From contig MU278362.1 in the NCBI GenBank assembly GCA_022385755.1, positions 574,251-638,250 of the forward strand: a DNA stretch of 64,000 nt, read 5' to 3'. Under the pieces are notes generated by a model that saw nothing but the letters and a program-made list of their open reading frames with translations, was not told where the DNA came from and did not search any database. Made by a program: the position numbers and the translations under genes. Positions within the stretch are counted from its first letter, which is position 1; every line of letters starts with the position of its first letter. The DNA is from Trametopsis cervina (Eukaryota > Basidiomycota > Agaricomycetes > Polyporales > Irpicaceae). Below are positions 35,948 through 51,800 of the stretch, in pieces.

Positions 35948-37984
35948 TTACGATTTCGTGGGTGTCGATAAAGGTTTGCGGCTCTTGGCCTTCGATAAAG
36001 GAGAAGCGGAGCGGTCGCGGGTATCGTGGAAGCCTCCAGGTCGAATGGGTCGTATACCACAGTCAAGCGGTGCTACTTCGCCACATTTGATGTGCGCTCT
36101 GGAAAAGATATAATCAGATACGGTTGACTTGTATGCGTACAGATTGTTTACCTGAATCCACAATCGTCGCATTCCAGTACAGGCTTCCAACCTAGCCGCT
36201 TCGCGCAGACATCACATTTGGCGCCAAGAAGTGTACTGTGGAAGATGAAGTCAAGTGGACTCCATCCGCTTTCTGGTATAGCACGAGGTGGGGAGGCAGT
36301 ACCACCTCGAGGCTCAATGCTTGCTCGTCTAGCGCCGGTAGGTTTGATCAAGGAAAAGCGGTGCACCAGAGGCACTGGTGAGGCCCGAATGGTGGAACCA
36401 CCTTCGGTAGCAGCGGCAATGGACGGAATAGACGACTGCGATGCGGTGTGGTAAGACTCAATCGATAACATCGAATCGGTCGGTGTCGGTGCGTGAGCTC
36501 CCGTTGCCAGGGGGCGCGAGGCAAGGTCGTCCGAGCCGTTAGGATCGTGCGTGGGGCGAATAGTCATGATTGACGAAAGAGAGTTTGCACTTGGTTCGGC
36601 GAAGTGCGATTGTGGGTGGGAACGGATGACCGTGGTGCTGTACTCTGAAGGGATGGTGGACGTGGTATCCAGAAGTGGACGACCACTACCGTCACTATGG
36701 TCTAGCACAACATTTGAGACGTTGACCGCCCTAAATTTTGACCGATACTCACCTTGAGCACCGTTACTCCATGCACTCCCCAAATCAACCTTACTAAGGC
36801 CCAATACAGCTTGCATAAGCTCCTCGTCGCTATCATCGTCACTAGAATGGCCTTCAGAGGGCGTGTTCATCTCAGCGGTCTGTTTGGGAGGTCTTCCTAC
36901 ACCGACTCCAAAGCTAGGGATCCTGGGAGCTGCGCCAGGCCTACGCATTCCGGTCATAAACTTGACGCTTCCGACGTGCGCGTCATCGGGCTCGCTTGGA
37001 CGAGCAAGGATCTCTGTTTCGATCTCCCGCAACCGTTCGAGAATTGAGCGAGTGGAAGGTCGGTTTTTAGGCTCTTCGTTTACACATTCCAAGCATAGCT
37101 GTATAAATGCGGGAGGGCATCCCGGGCTTGCCAGCCGACGGACTTCGTCAGGATCAATCCCGAATGTAGGTGCACCGCGTTTGAAGGTGTAGTCGCTTGC
37201 GAGTTTACGAGATGCAATCTCACAGAATATCACTCCCAAAGAGAAGATATCCGTAGGGAGGTCGAATTCGTTCCCTAGGAGGATTTCGGGCGACATGTAT
37301 GAGTCCGTACCACAGAACGTAAGGCGTTTGCTCTCCTCCTCGTTTCTTGCCGCAATACGCGCGAAGCCAAAATCTGTGATTTTGAGACGACCATTCGCAG
37401 TAACGAGGAGGTTCTCTCCCTTCAAGTCACGGTGAATGCATCGGCGAGCGTGTAGGTAGGCAAGAGCCCGAGCGATGTCGGTTGCGAACGACAACCGCAG
37501 CCTCCAAGGGAAGGGTTTGGTTTTATCGTGTATGTAGCTCCTGAGGTTGCCGCCTTCAATATATTCAGAAATAATGAATATACGACCATCAGGGTCCGGA
37601 GCGCGCGAGAGTCCGAGGTACAGAACGACATTTGGGTGCCGGGTTTCTCTGCTTACGATGTGAGCCTCAGAGTAAGACAGGAGGGATGTGCACAGACTTC
37701 ATAAGCCTCCACTCCCGCTCAAAATACTTTGCTACATCGTACTCGGTCGACGGGAGTACCTCCTTAATCGCAACATCGATCCCTAGGTATGTGCCTGCAC
37801 GCGGTGTTAGTCAGATAGTACGCCCTGTACATTGACACTTTCCTTTGTACACGTTTCCAAAAGATCCCGACCCTAATTTCTTCCAGTTACCCTTGATGTC
37901 CTATTTACAGACTGAACATCTGCCAAACTCATACGTAAGGAGCCATACCTCGAAGGGAATGACATCAAACGCATCGGAATGCAT
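35948..37984 (-). CDS. TKL-type protein kinase with C-terminal C1 zinc finger
   Basis: The start at 37984 gives a 36-nt first exon (MHSDAFDVIPFE). The Gly-rich loop is followed by YLGIDVAIKEVLP (catalytic Lys), HPNVVLYLGLSRAPD, ISEYIEGGNLRSYIHD, CIHRDLKGENLLV (catalytic loop), ITDFGFAR (DFG), CGTDSYMSPE (APE region) and a C-lobe ending NRPSTRSILERL. After about 220 disordered residues, the C-terminus has H-STLLGAKCDVC, VLECDDCGFRAHIKCGEVAPLDC, which fits a C1 (HxnCx2C...) finger. The last exon is 36098-35948. All residues for catalysis are present, so it should be active; resemblance is to TKL/LISK kinases. The substrate is unknown. Junctions in the N-lobe are partly inferred. Confidence 0.85.
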
Positions 37985-38353
37985 CTTGCCGCCTGGTCCT
38001 GAGTGCGAGTCGTTTGAGAATTATCTCTAAATATACGAAAAGAAGGTTGATTACAGGACGAAGATAGAGAAATGAGAGGCAGGAGAGGGCGTCGTCGTGG
38101 TTGTCTCCACGGCCTGGTGGCCAAGCTGTGAATTACCTGTTTGGTGACTTTACATAATCGGACGGACGTGATGATCAGGTGACGAGATCGAACGCGTCCG
38201 ACGCGTGCCCCGCGCTTGCTCTACATATTCCGCTCTTCTGACTGCCAGTGCTGGCTTCATAGACCCTCCTCCCGAATCCCTATATCTTCAAAAGCGATGA
38301 GCCTTCTTCTACCCTGCTGGTAAACTGATATAGCTTTGCATGAAACGCTCACC
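37985..38353. promoter_or_regulatory. Divergent promoter, kinase and APC1
   Basis: The two start codons are 369 bp apart and point away from each other. No clear TATA box is visible on either side. A shared control region is inferred from the spacing only. Confidence 0.4.
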
Positions 38354-41300
38354 ATGAATTCGCTACAGCCAATCCCGGTGTCACTGCACGGACGTTCTGC
38401 CACACCAAGCGCGCGTTTCTTCGCTCGCGATGCAAAATCGAAATCCTCTTCGCCGGATGATGGCGAGTCGAACCTGTTGAAGGCTATTAGGTCTACCTTG
38501 AAAGGATCTCGAGGGCAAGCGGGCTCAGCAGTGACCTCCGTGACCTCATCCAGTTATCGTCCCAATGCTGAAGAGGAGGAGCTCTCCTGGGACACACATA
38601 CGGTCGTTCTCAGTACCGGAGGAGTGATAGTGAAACGGTGGAACTTCGAGATTGAAGGCCAGCCCGTGCAGTGGGCTTGTATAGGGTGGTTTGAGCAGCC
38701 GAACTCAGTCTTCACATCCTCTACCGCACGGACAGGCGCTCACGCACAGGATGCAGAAGACAACCCGGATAGCCCCCTTCCGGACCCAAATCAGAGACCG
38801 ACCTTTGGTCCTTTCTCGCGTCAAGTACGAGAATCAAAACATCAGAGCGACCCCGGTAGCCGTTCAAGAGCGGTATTCGTGTTCTTGCGGGGCATTGGCA
38901 AGGTCTTCTTCCTGAACGGCCTGGAATATACCTTCCACCTACCATTCATCGTTCGCAGTGCATGGGCCCTCTCGCCGCATGGAGTTTTGCTACAGCGACT
39001 TCTTGACGCGAGTGAGCTGGACGAAGCGAAAGCGTCGGGCGACGAGCCTCTTCCGACACTATTCACCATAGTCAATCCGTTTGCAGAGGCTGCTGTAGTC
39101 GGCCTGGGATTCTCGATAAAAGATGGTTCACCCGCGCCGCTTGATGATGTGGGCGCTGAACAGACAGTAAGCTCTGTACCTGCGCAGGAAGAAATCCTGT
39201 GGGTCTCTGGTCGCAGCGCCGACCCAACAGACCAGCTCTTCACGACGTTAGATAGGACCGCACGCACAATTACCTTGTGGCACTATGTCTTTGTGAATTC
39301 AGATACGTATTCCCCTCCTGCTCCACCCACCACTACGCGCAACAACACAAGACATAGACAGTCAGTCTCCGGTCCTCTTTCTCCTCGTCGGTCGTCAATG
39401 CATCGTCATAACTTATCATTCGAGCTCCCTCCGGAACAACCACCGTTAGCTTCTCTCCCTGGCATGCCACCGGCTCTGAGCACAACCGTTCCCATGGCTT
39501 CTATTGTTCCAGGGGCAGTTCCTGACGTTCCTTGGGCAAACGCGGCCACCGGTGCTAAGGGTGCTCGTGCCTCAATAGGGACGCTAGGCCGCGTCGATCT
39601 CTCTTTCAACATTGAAAATCCCGCGTTACCTGCTAGAACGGAGCCCCAGATAGACCCTCTGGAAAACGCACGCATGCGACCTACCTATTGCGCAGCAAAG
39701 TTGTATACCGCAGAAGTATCCGAACAGGAGTGCGTTTTGCTGATAGTTCTTTTGCTCATGCTGACTCTTGGTGTAGCTGCCAGGCGTGGCGAGACTTTAC
39801 GTTCGGCATCTTCGATCGACGTTGGGACGGTCAGCGCGAAGTAGTCCACGTAGCGATGTGCTTGCCGCGTTCTTCCGTACTGCTCATCTTTCCTCTTGTC
39901 AAGTCAAAGGAAAAGATCGTTTCACTGGATTCTCCGGTTTCTCTTTCAGCAATCTCTGTGGCGCCCATGAAACTATTGCGGCCTGAAATTGATGACTTGC
40001 TCATCGTCAAACCAGGCGGCTCACTCGCGATCGTGACGTACGGACTTCGTGAACTTCCTCTTCATACTCAGCCAAAATTGCCAATAGTCACCTTGCGCGA
40101 TCCCATTGAAGCTTCAGTTACGTTTTGCGATGCTGACAATACGGGGTCGAGGGTCACTCTGCATCTCTTCCCCACAACATATCATCCTAAACAGCTTCTT
40201 CTTACCCTGGCCATGGTTTTACCCTCGTCGGAGTTCTTCGCATTACACCACACGTTCTTGCTCAAGTGGTCGACGCAACATTTCGTCCAAGACGAAACGA
40301 CTTTTGACATTCTCTGTTCTTCCATACTCGACTTCTTGGGCCTCAAGGGCGAGGGGGACACTGCGTCGCCGCCAAGTGGGATCGATGACCCATGGTCTTT
40401 ACTTGGAAGATCGTCTACTGCAGCAAAATTTACGAATGATATAGCTCTTAGGAAGTTGAGTATGCCCGCTCGATTGCGAGCGGAGGATCCTTCGATACAC
40501 CGTAGCATTGTTCACAAATTCCACGCAAGTATTCTCAATGGCCTGCACCATCTTGCTCAATGTTTCCTGCTGTCGACTTCTCGCCATAGTGTCCTCAAGA
40601 AACTGGTCCCCGTCATCTGTCGTCTTGCCTTTGTCGTTCGTCCGGAATGGGCAGACTATTGGAAGCGGCTGTTCCCTGACGAGGCGGGTCCTTGGCGGTC
40701 CCCACATAAATCTGGTGAGTACGCCACCAGGTACAGGGATGTACTATAGCTGATAGATACTGTAAGTGCCCGCCAATTTGGACGAGAGGCTGCCTATTTG
40801 GCCTACGGACGTTCCAGCTGGTCTCTTTGGTAAACTGAATAATTCTGATTGGAGCCTCCCGGCACTGGATACAAGGCGGCTTATCCTCCCCGAAGGCACG
40901 ACGCCTTCCTTTGCATTCGGACGACAAGACCCACTATTGCGAACTCACCAGGTGCACGCTATCTATCAAGCTCTAGCCGACGGTAAAGAGAACACTCGGA
41001 AAAGAGCAGAGTTGGCTTTACGGCTGCTCACGCGTTCGGGCGACATAGCGTACGATCTACTCCATCGTCTCCCCATAGGATTGTCGATGCCTTTACATGA
41101 AGCAATCAGAACGTCCCAGCTCTCTCCAGCGGGGGATTGGTCTCCGGCTGCATATCAGTTCATCGGGCGGAATGATCTAGCAGAGAGTGGTGCCCATACG
41201 TCGGAAACGTTGTTCACTAGCGGATATCGTTCCATCAAGGACTACATAGTGCGTTTGGTTATACAATTAATCCGTTGACCTACTAACGCACAGTGTGCGT

Positions 41301-44300
41301 AGCTGCCCACGTTCAGCCGCAGATCAATAAGTGAACATCATGAAGAAGTCCGCAAAGCGATGTTAGGCGAGGTGGCAGCAGTGACTGGCGTTGAACTGGG
41401 AATGGAAGATTATATCGAGACACGTTTCAGTCAAGACAAGCGGCTGGAAGAGGTTGGCCGTATACTTTGTTCTTCTGCTATACCAACGATCAAAACTCTG
41501 GAGAGACCAGAGCTGAAGTATGTAGCTCCACCCACTCATTATATAACACAATTAACCTTGACCGATAAAGTGAGGTCGATCAAACCAAAGAATTTCAGCA
41601 TTATGCTATGCGGGTGGCGGAGCGTACTCTTGCCTTGCCACCTGGGCGTGCTTTGTTCACATTTGGTTGTGTGCAAGTTGTCACAAAGGAGGCATACGCG
41701 GTCCCCAGAATCGAATACTCTATCCGCATACAGCCGCAGAACGTTCTTGTCGTGCCCGAAAATGGCAAGATTCCGTATGAATGCTCGTCCTGGGGAGACT
41801 TCCACAATGGCGTTGCAGCAGGCTTACGTATCTCACCCAATGCTACCGGAGTACAAAGCTCTTGGATCAAGTTCAATAAGCCTTCGGAGCTCACGCCTGA
41901 GCACGCCGGGTTTCTTTATGCTTTGGGACTCACTGGTCATCTGCGCGAAATGCTGACATGGCATACCTTCGCATACCTCACTCCCAAACACGATCTTACA
42001 TCAATTGCGATCCTCCTTGGCTTGTCAGCTGCCAATGTCGGTAATGGGAACCGCCATGTCACCAAGTTGATTGCGGTCCATACTCCAGCTCTTCTTCCGA
42101 CGCCAGGCATTGATCTGAATGTCCCTCTCATCACCCAGGCCGCGGGTTTATCAGGCCTGGGGCTTCTCTACATGGGCACTCGTAACAGACGGATGGCAGA
42201 AGTTTGTCTCAGCCAAATCAGTAGGCGTGACCTAGTTCAGCCGGACCTCAGCAACGAATACCGCGAATCCTATACCTACTGCTCAGCGTTGGCATTCGGG
42301 ATGATCATGCTTGGGAAGGGCTCAGATGTTCCCGCAGACCTCGCCTTGTTGTCTCGTCTTCGAATCCTCATCCACGGTGATGGTCATACTTTAGGCAACA
42401 AAGGCGCACGGCCAGCTTTCGACATTAACCTGACTTCACCTGCCGCCAGCATCGCGCTTGGTCTCATGTACCTTCGCACCAACAGGCAAGACATCGCCGA
42501 CATTCTTACTATACCCGATACCATAGTCACTTTGGATAGGATTCAACCTGGTTTCTTGATGATTAGGGCGCTGTCAAGGGCACTGATTATGTGGAATAGC
42601 ATCGCACCGACCAACGAATGGCTGCACTCCCAGATCCCAGACGCAATCAGAGTAGCTCTGGATGCGGATCGATCAAAAGTACAAATACATGAGTCTCTGG
42701 ACTTGGCCTGCTGGAACATTATTGCCGGGTCGTGTTTTGCGCTTTCTCTAAAGTATGCTGGTACAGCTTCACAGGAGGCTGGGTTTCTCGTCATGCGCTA
42801 CTATGACAAGTTTACTCACATGTCATACACGAACAGTACGCTACCTTATGACTTGTCATGTCATCATTTCGCTAACATATCATATTTATCAGCACCTGCA
42901 TTCGAGCAGAGGATCAAACGGTCTGCTATACGAGATGGCCTCAACTTGTTATCCATATCTCTCAACATTATCATGGCTGGCAGCGGTGACATCGGATGCC
43001 TCCGGCGCCTGCGTTATGCGTTTGGCTTGTACCACCCGCCCGTACGCTACGGTACTCATGTAGCCATCCACCAGTCTATAGGGCTGCTATTCCTTGGTGG
43101 CGGCCGTTATACCCTTGGAACTTCCGACGCTGCCATTGCTGCAATGGTTACCGCGTTCTTCCCTCGATTCAGCCAAGTGTCGTCCGACAACAAGAGCTAT
43201 CTCCAAGCTCTCCGACACCTATGGGTTCTCGCCGTCGAACCGAGAAGTCTTGTCGCAAGGGATGTCGATACGAAGGAGGTTGTCTTCCTTCCGGTCAAGT
43301 TCAAGATCAAGGATGAGAACGAGACAGGAACGGTTCAATTAGTGATGCCTACCCTTGTACCTGACATCGATAGGATTCAGTCCCTTAGGGTGGATACTCC
43401 AAGGTACTGGCCGTTCTATATGGACATCGCGAACCTTCCCCAACACAAGGAGGCCCTGCTACGAAATCAGACACTATTCGTCAAGCGTCGCACCGCATTC
43501 CTGAGCTACATCGAAGATCCTAAAGGTAGTCGAAGTCTCTTCTTCCGGTCAGGATCATCAGCAGGTGACGCGGCTGTCCTGGACTTCCCGCAGCTGAAGA
43601 ACGCAGACACCCATCCGGCGACGGACCTGCATCATTTCATCTCCTCATACTCCAATGATCCGTTCTTCCTTGCATTCGCCGACCGCTTCTGTCGTGAGGA
43701 CAGTGAGACCGACGACGAGAAGCTCTTCTTCGCCTATTGTTACGCAACATTGCACGACAGCATCCTCCAAGACAAGCCACGAACCATCCAAACACATCTC
43801 ACTTTGTATCGCTATCGCCGCATGCCTCTCAGCTCACCCGACATCGTCTTCGCCCATCAGGACGTCAAGTTCGCATATGAATTCTATAACAAGATATACG
43901 ACCGTCGGTTCAGCGGGCGAGCCGAGAACAACCCCAGGCCAGCTCTTCTCCGCGAGAGCACCCTCCGCTCCGCTCTGCACGAGCTCGAAGGGAAGCTCGA
44001 ATCGCTCAGACCGTCCTTTGAGCCTTTGCTGCGTCACTACGCGCGTGGTTCCGACATACCAGCCTTCGAACCCGGTTCAGCCTCGTTCGAGATGTCAAGG
44101 GCCCTGGCGTGGTACTTGCAGCGCAACAGCGTGCCCGCCGCGTCTGTCCTGCTCGTGCTAGGCAGTCTTGCAGACAACTCTCGCACGCGCTGTCTAGAGC
44201 AGCCGCCACCGCAAGGAACGACGGCGACGCTGGTGCTCGAGGAGGGCATCAAGGAGGTGGTGCAAAAAGCTGGCTCGCAGCTAATTTCTTCTATCGGTTC

Positions 44301-44400
44301 TGGTTGGTCGCTGCGCTGCGTGGAAGAGATTATGGCTGCATGGGAACGCGGAAGGGCTAACGCAGCTGCTGGTGCTACTGCGACGTCAAAATCTCCATAA
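38354..44400 (+). CDS. apc1: Anaphase-promoting complex subunit 1
   Basis: Five exons (38354-39729, 39777-40714, 40767-41248, 41303-41517, 41571-44400) sum to 5841 nt, or 1946 residues. The N-terminal beta-propeller-like region has VVLSTGGVIVKRWNFEIEG, IGKVFFLNGLEYTFHLPFIV and SEQDCQAWRDFTFGIFDRRW. The middle has Rpn1/2-type PC repeats (LGLSAANVGNGN, GLSGLGLLYMGTRNRRMAE, ASIALGLMYLRTNRQDIAD, FGLYHPPVRYGTHVAIHQS). APC1 is the largest scaffold of the ubiquitin ligase that triggers anaphase and mitotic exit. The start is the second ATG (CACCATGAA), because the upstream one adds only six residues. Its stop is 153 bp from that of convergent kar2. Confidence 0.95.
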
Positions 44401-44553
44401 CTCTGTAACTCTGTCATAATTTATCCAACTCTTCGAACATTAGTATACCTTCAAGTTCTGTACTCATTTCATAGCAATCACACCAATACCAACGTTCAAG
44501 AGAAAAAAATGGATAATAAAATTACGACGGTACCCCAAGTACGTATTACTAGT

Positions 44554-47020
<2,467 letters not shown>

Positions 47021-47078
47021 GGTTGGAAAGAATAGAAGAGAAAGGGATCGTGCTGGCACTGGCGCAAACGAGGCGCGT

Positions 47079-47085
47079 ATTATAA
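47079..47085 (-). promoter_or_regulatory. TATA box of kar2
   Basis: On the gene strand the sequence reads TTATAATA, about 60 bp before the start codon. The position implies a short 5' UTR. Confidence 0.45.
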
Positions 47086-47104
47086 GAGCGAGTAGCCTGT
47101 CCCG

Positions 47105-47112
47105 CCACGTCA
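47105..47112 (-). promoter_or_regulatory. UPRE-like element TGACGTGG upstream of kar2
   Basis: On the gene strand 47112-47105 reads TGACGTGG, the core bound by Hac1/XBP1-type bZIP factors. It lies 85 bp upstream of the start codon. Two further ACGTGG/ACGTGT-type cores lie near 47162-47169 and 47209-47214. BiP genes are standard unfolded-protein-response targets; function here is inferred. Confidence 0.5.
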
Positions 47113-47550
47113 GTAGGACCCCGGAGCACGCGGAAGGTGATCGGGGGCAGCTGATGTTCTGCCACGTCGTCGGCTGCAGAACTGATCTCAGCTAAGCCAC
47201 TGCACTGACACGTCGTCCAGCATCGCGGGACACGCAAAATCAGAGCCACACCATAGAACGTAGCGAGCATCTCCGTCAGCTGATTCGCGCAGGGAATGTA
47301 GGGTTTTTGCGACAATGCGGCGAGTGTTCGACAGCCTGTCGCGTGCGGGTGCGGCACATGAGCGACCAGCGTGATGACAATCATAGAAACATCGAGAAAG
47401 AGGGATAAAGCTCACACAGAGCGAGGAATAATTTATTGCAACAAGAGGGTATACCTACAATGACAAGAAGCGGAGCGGAGGGGGTGGCGATACGAGAGCA
47501 TACAGTACAGAGAGCAACTGAACAGACAAGAACATACTAGAATAGGCTAG

Positions 47551-48437
47551 CTAACGAGAGGAGACTTCGTCATCAGAATCGTAAGGCAGAGGAGGTATCT
47601 GGAATGTACGCATCGGCGGTGGCAACAGCGCAGATGGACGGGTAAGAGGGATGTGCTTCCTCATAACGAGTGGTATATCCGGCACCGCGGACAACGTCGA
47701 GTCCGAGTCGGAATCATCGGTCTTCTCCTCATCATCAAAGAGAGGGTCCACCACGAGCACGAGACGAAAGGCGTCTTTTCCGTTCAGATAGAAGCGGAAC
47801 AGGCGTTTCTCTCGGATGAAGCCCAGCGACTCATACAAAGAAAGAGCCGCAGAGTTGTCGAATTCTGTTTCGAGAACAACCTAACAGACGTGTTCGTGAG
47901 CGGGCTGCACAGTCATACATAGCCGTACACGTACCTCTACTGCGCCAGCCTTTCTCATGTTGTCGATAGATCGTTTAACCAGGGTGCTCGCTGGGCGCTC
48001 CGTCAGCTCATCTCCGGGGATTGAGTACGGGTACGACTCACCTATTCCTCGCTTACGCCAATTGCGGTGAACACTGAGCATAGCAATATACCCACGATTA
48101 CGAGTTCTATCTTCATGGTGGAAGCTTTGCTTGCACACAATCACACCCACTGGCTCAGACGATCCGGCAGGATAGGCCTGACGTTCTCATACGTAAATCA
48201 ATGTTCTGCATCAACGCAAACATACGAACACACCAAGTATGATAGCTGAGGCCTAGAAATAGTGAGTTATGAGCTTCATTGTCGCACCACGAGGCAATAG
48301 GGGGACGCGTACCATTGGTGCAGGAAATAGCGGTAGGTGTATATAACATACGGCTCGCTAAGTTCATGTTGAACTAAAGCCATGATATGAGGCAAATCTG
48401 ACTCGCCCATATAATTTCGGTAAACTATAGAGGTCAT
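47551..48437 (-). CDS. naa30: N-alpha-acetyltransferase NAA30 (NatC catalytic subunit, Mak3)
   Basis: This GNAT-fold enzyme acetylates N-terminal Met of proteins starting Met-Leu/Ile/Phe/Trp. The protein begins [19 protein letters not shown], then [57 protein letters not shown] (acetyl-CoA loop RxxRxxGIA), [20 protein letters not shown] and [20 protein letters not shown], all typical of NAA30. A disordered acidic and Pro-rich tail of about 70 residues follows. Five or six exons join in frame with GT-AG introns. An ATG 14 codons upstream (48479) is possible, but MTSIVYR is the family-like start. Confidence 0.92.
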
Positions 48438-48891
48438 TTCTACGTCGTGCAGCGAGGAGACGAAGGTGGTCGTGTGCAAGATAGCGGCGAAAGCAAGGTG
48501 TTTGGTAGGCGCCTCATGCCTGGAGGAAACGCGTCCCGCACGCCGGACTCGCGCGTTACGAGCTTCTTCGCTACCTGGCTGGAACCGCGACTACCAGCCT
48601 TGAGAGACACACTTCACATCTCCAATTTCTATATGCATAAGTCCGAAGAGATAAATGCACACAGAATAAGCTGGCTCTTTGCGAGGCCGATATTGCAAGA
48701 GCTGCCGAGATCTGGACCGCCAATCTGTAGATTGAGCTGTAGATCTTTCCATCAAGTGCATCTTAAATGGCTGGTGGCAGGCAGTCTGGCAGTTCGTTGC
48801 TAACTGTACTAATCTCGGAGGTGGTATATATGGGTCTGGCACTGCAGAGTGTTACGAATTCACAGCTGCCAGAGCTGAGACCTTCATACCC
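48438..48891. promoter_or_regulatory. Divergent promoter, naa30 and the MLKL-like gene
   Basis: Start codons lie 454 bp apart, head to head. No domain-bearing frame is inside. Confidence 0.4.
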
Positions 48892-51800
48892 ATGCCTTTG
48901 CGATACGTCCGCAGGAAGCTCACATTAGAGAATGCACTGACTGTCGCAGTTGCGACTACATCCGTGACGCATGAGTTGGCGGATCTACTACAATTCCCGC
49001 CGGCGAGGGCTGCAACTGGGATATTACTCCTAATTTTCCAGACTATACAGGTGAGTACCATCGGGCTATTTCGTAGACGTTGTAAACACTAACGGAATGT
49101 ATAGGCCATTCAGACGAACAGAACTGCATGCTATCGTCTGGCCAGACGCTGTCTTACGCTATTGACGGACCTCCGAGATGCCATGGACGGCCGCTGGGAC
49201 GATGCTCCTGAACCCCTGTTGAAGGCAATCGCCAAATTTGAAACGTAATTCGAAATGTTATTTTCACTTGAGCTGAACTGGGGCTGACACTGTCGTGCCA
49301 GTACGTTACAGACAATCTACGACGATCTACAGAGTGAAGCAGAGCACAAATGGACGAAAAGACTCAAGCGAAAGACTACTATCGAGGCAGCACTTGTCGA
49401 GCATCACTCTATGCTCGACGACGCGGCGCGATCATTTCAGGCATGACGATCTCCTCGTATTTGCGTGACGCGCTCTCACCAGCCAGAAATTATACGTAGA
49501 TTGTGACGCTGATCCACATTCACTACGCTATTGAGCGAGCCAAAGATGACAACCGAGGCCTTCGGAAGTTGGACACTGAATCTACCACCACTCTTCGGCC
49601 AACAGGTTCAATCGCCGCCCTGGCCTCGGATTCGGATACTTTTTGTGATTCGCCTGTAGGGTCTATCACTCTCCCAGGAACTATATCCCCTGACTATGCA
49701 AGTTCTCTGCAGGGCTCTCTAACCTTCAGCGACGCTGAGATTGTTTCAACGCCCGCTGACTCACGATCTGCCTCGGAGTTCACATTGGTGGATTTCCCCA
49801 CAATAGAGAGTGCTATACCATCCGCAGTTATTCTCCCGACAGAAGTTCATACTAAAGATGAAGATTATCAGGAACCACTTGATGACCGCGGAGTGCGTAC
49901 AGTCGTCGTATATTAAACTCTACTTCTAACGCAGCGCGATCAGTTCCGTAGGTATCACCAGTCAGAATTAAGTTTCAAGGGGTCGTCAAAGATCAAAAGC
50001 GGGTGGTGGGCTGGCGCGAAAGAGGTGCAGGTAGAAGGTCGACAGCTTTTAATGCTGCCGTACGATGGTCCACACGGTGGCGCCGTGAAGGTGCGTCTGA
50101 GATGTTTTATCTTGTCAAGGTGTTATCTGACTCCTGACACGACAGAGGTGGATCAAAGACGTCAAATTGTTACAGAACGTCTTGTACGCATTCTCGTTCA
50201 TGTTTCGTATGCTGTATGAGCGCTGACACGCGACGTTATGCGATGCATACAGCCATCCGAATCTGCCTCAGATGGTCGGCTATTCTGGTACCGAGGCCCC
50301 TACCCCCTTCATTCTACTTGCGAACGGTGAGAAACCCCATCTAGAATGTATAAAATTGGCTCTGCTGAATAATAGATCCGTGAATAAAGTTCAGACACGT
50401 TTGCCACAAGCGATGGTGCTGGACGCCCTGAAGAATGCAACCTTACTGGATTGTGCGCGTTTGTTGATACGCTTTGTAAGTGAGTCAATAGAGCGATATA
50501 CAATCGGACACTCACTGTTCGCCATTAGTATAAGGATATATTTGTACTTATCGTGCATTTACTCTTGGCGATATCCGTCTCACGCGATGGACTAGGACGC
50601 GTCGGTTTACATGCAACGCCAGTTGTCCCTCACAGAATCCAAAACGCAAGATTATGTCGAGGTAGAACTGTGCGTTAAAATCCAGACATAAATTCTGATG
50701 AGATCTACTAGCATGCAAGCTTCCGAATTGAGGGACTGGATACAATGGTCATGGGCCTGCCACCTCCTGAAGTTCATAATATGCAGTCATATCGCAATTT
50801 TGGGCTAGCGCATTCCATCCAGGGCATCTTTATACAGGTACGCCAAATCCCCACTCCTGCGCCTTTATCTATAATGACCCCAAAACAGCTGATGCCGAAT
50901 AGAGGGATATCCCGAAAACCTTACGACCCCGGAGACGATGGTAAGTGTCATATTCCAACCCAAACCACTGTTGACTTGGATGCTGGCATCCTAGGATCTC
51001 CAGAGATGCAGCGCAAAATCAACCATCTTGGGCTCATCGTTCGGTCCGTGCTGCCCAACAACGATGAAGTCCAAATCGCATCAGCGAGGCTTACGGAGCT
51101 CCTCGGCGATGAAGAAGACGAGGAAGCTGAACCGCTGTCTCTGCCCATGATCCGCATGTCCGCTATCCAGGCAAGAACACACGGAATGTCATGGAGCGAG
51201 AACTTCGTCCCGGCCCATATGTTTCATATAGGCGACATTGGATACATCCCCCCGGGCGAAGGTGTTAAGTCGTTTGTGCGACTGAAGAACGTATTGGAAG
51301 AGGGCATAGCTGACTGGGAGGTGAAATCGCCTGCTACGGGATGGAAGACGCATTTCGACATGGGACGATTTGATCAGCAAGAATTGCAGCCATTTGAACT
51401 ACCTGGGGATGTGTGTGGGTATGTGGTCCCTCTATCTCCATCGTACCTGCTTATCAAGTGTTACCATGCAGGTGGGCTTTGGTGCTGGATGCAGGGACTC
51501 GACAGAACGTACAGCTCGTGCACGAGAAAGCTGTTCGCTATGTGAGTGATGCATGGAAACTACTTCTCGTATGCGCCAGAGACATTGCCAAAACGCATGG
51601 TGTCAAGCCCGAAGACCTGATGCTGGGTGCGTGGTATAGACTTGTCTTCAATGTTCCGCCTCACTCAAGATGTTTTAGTGACGCGCGCCGGCATTGACCA
51701 GCGTTTCATAATCCACGATCTACGACACGTACCACCTCCCCACTTTTCTCAGCAACATCATCATCATCGACCCGGATTTCCTCCTCAGTTCGGAGGCACG

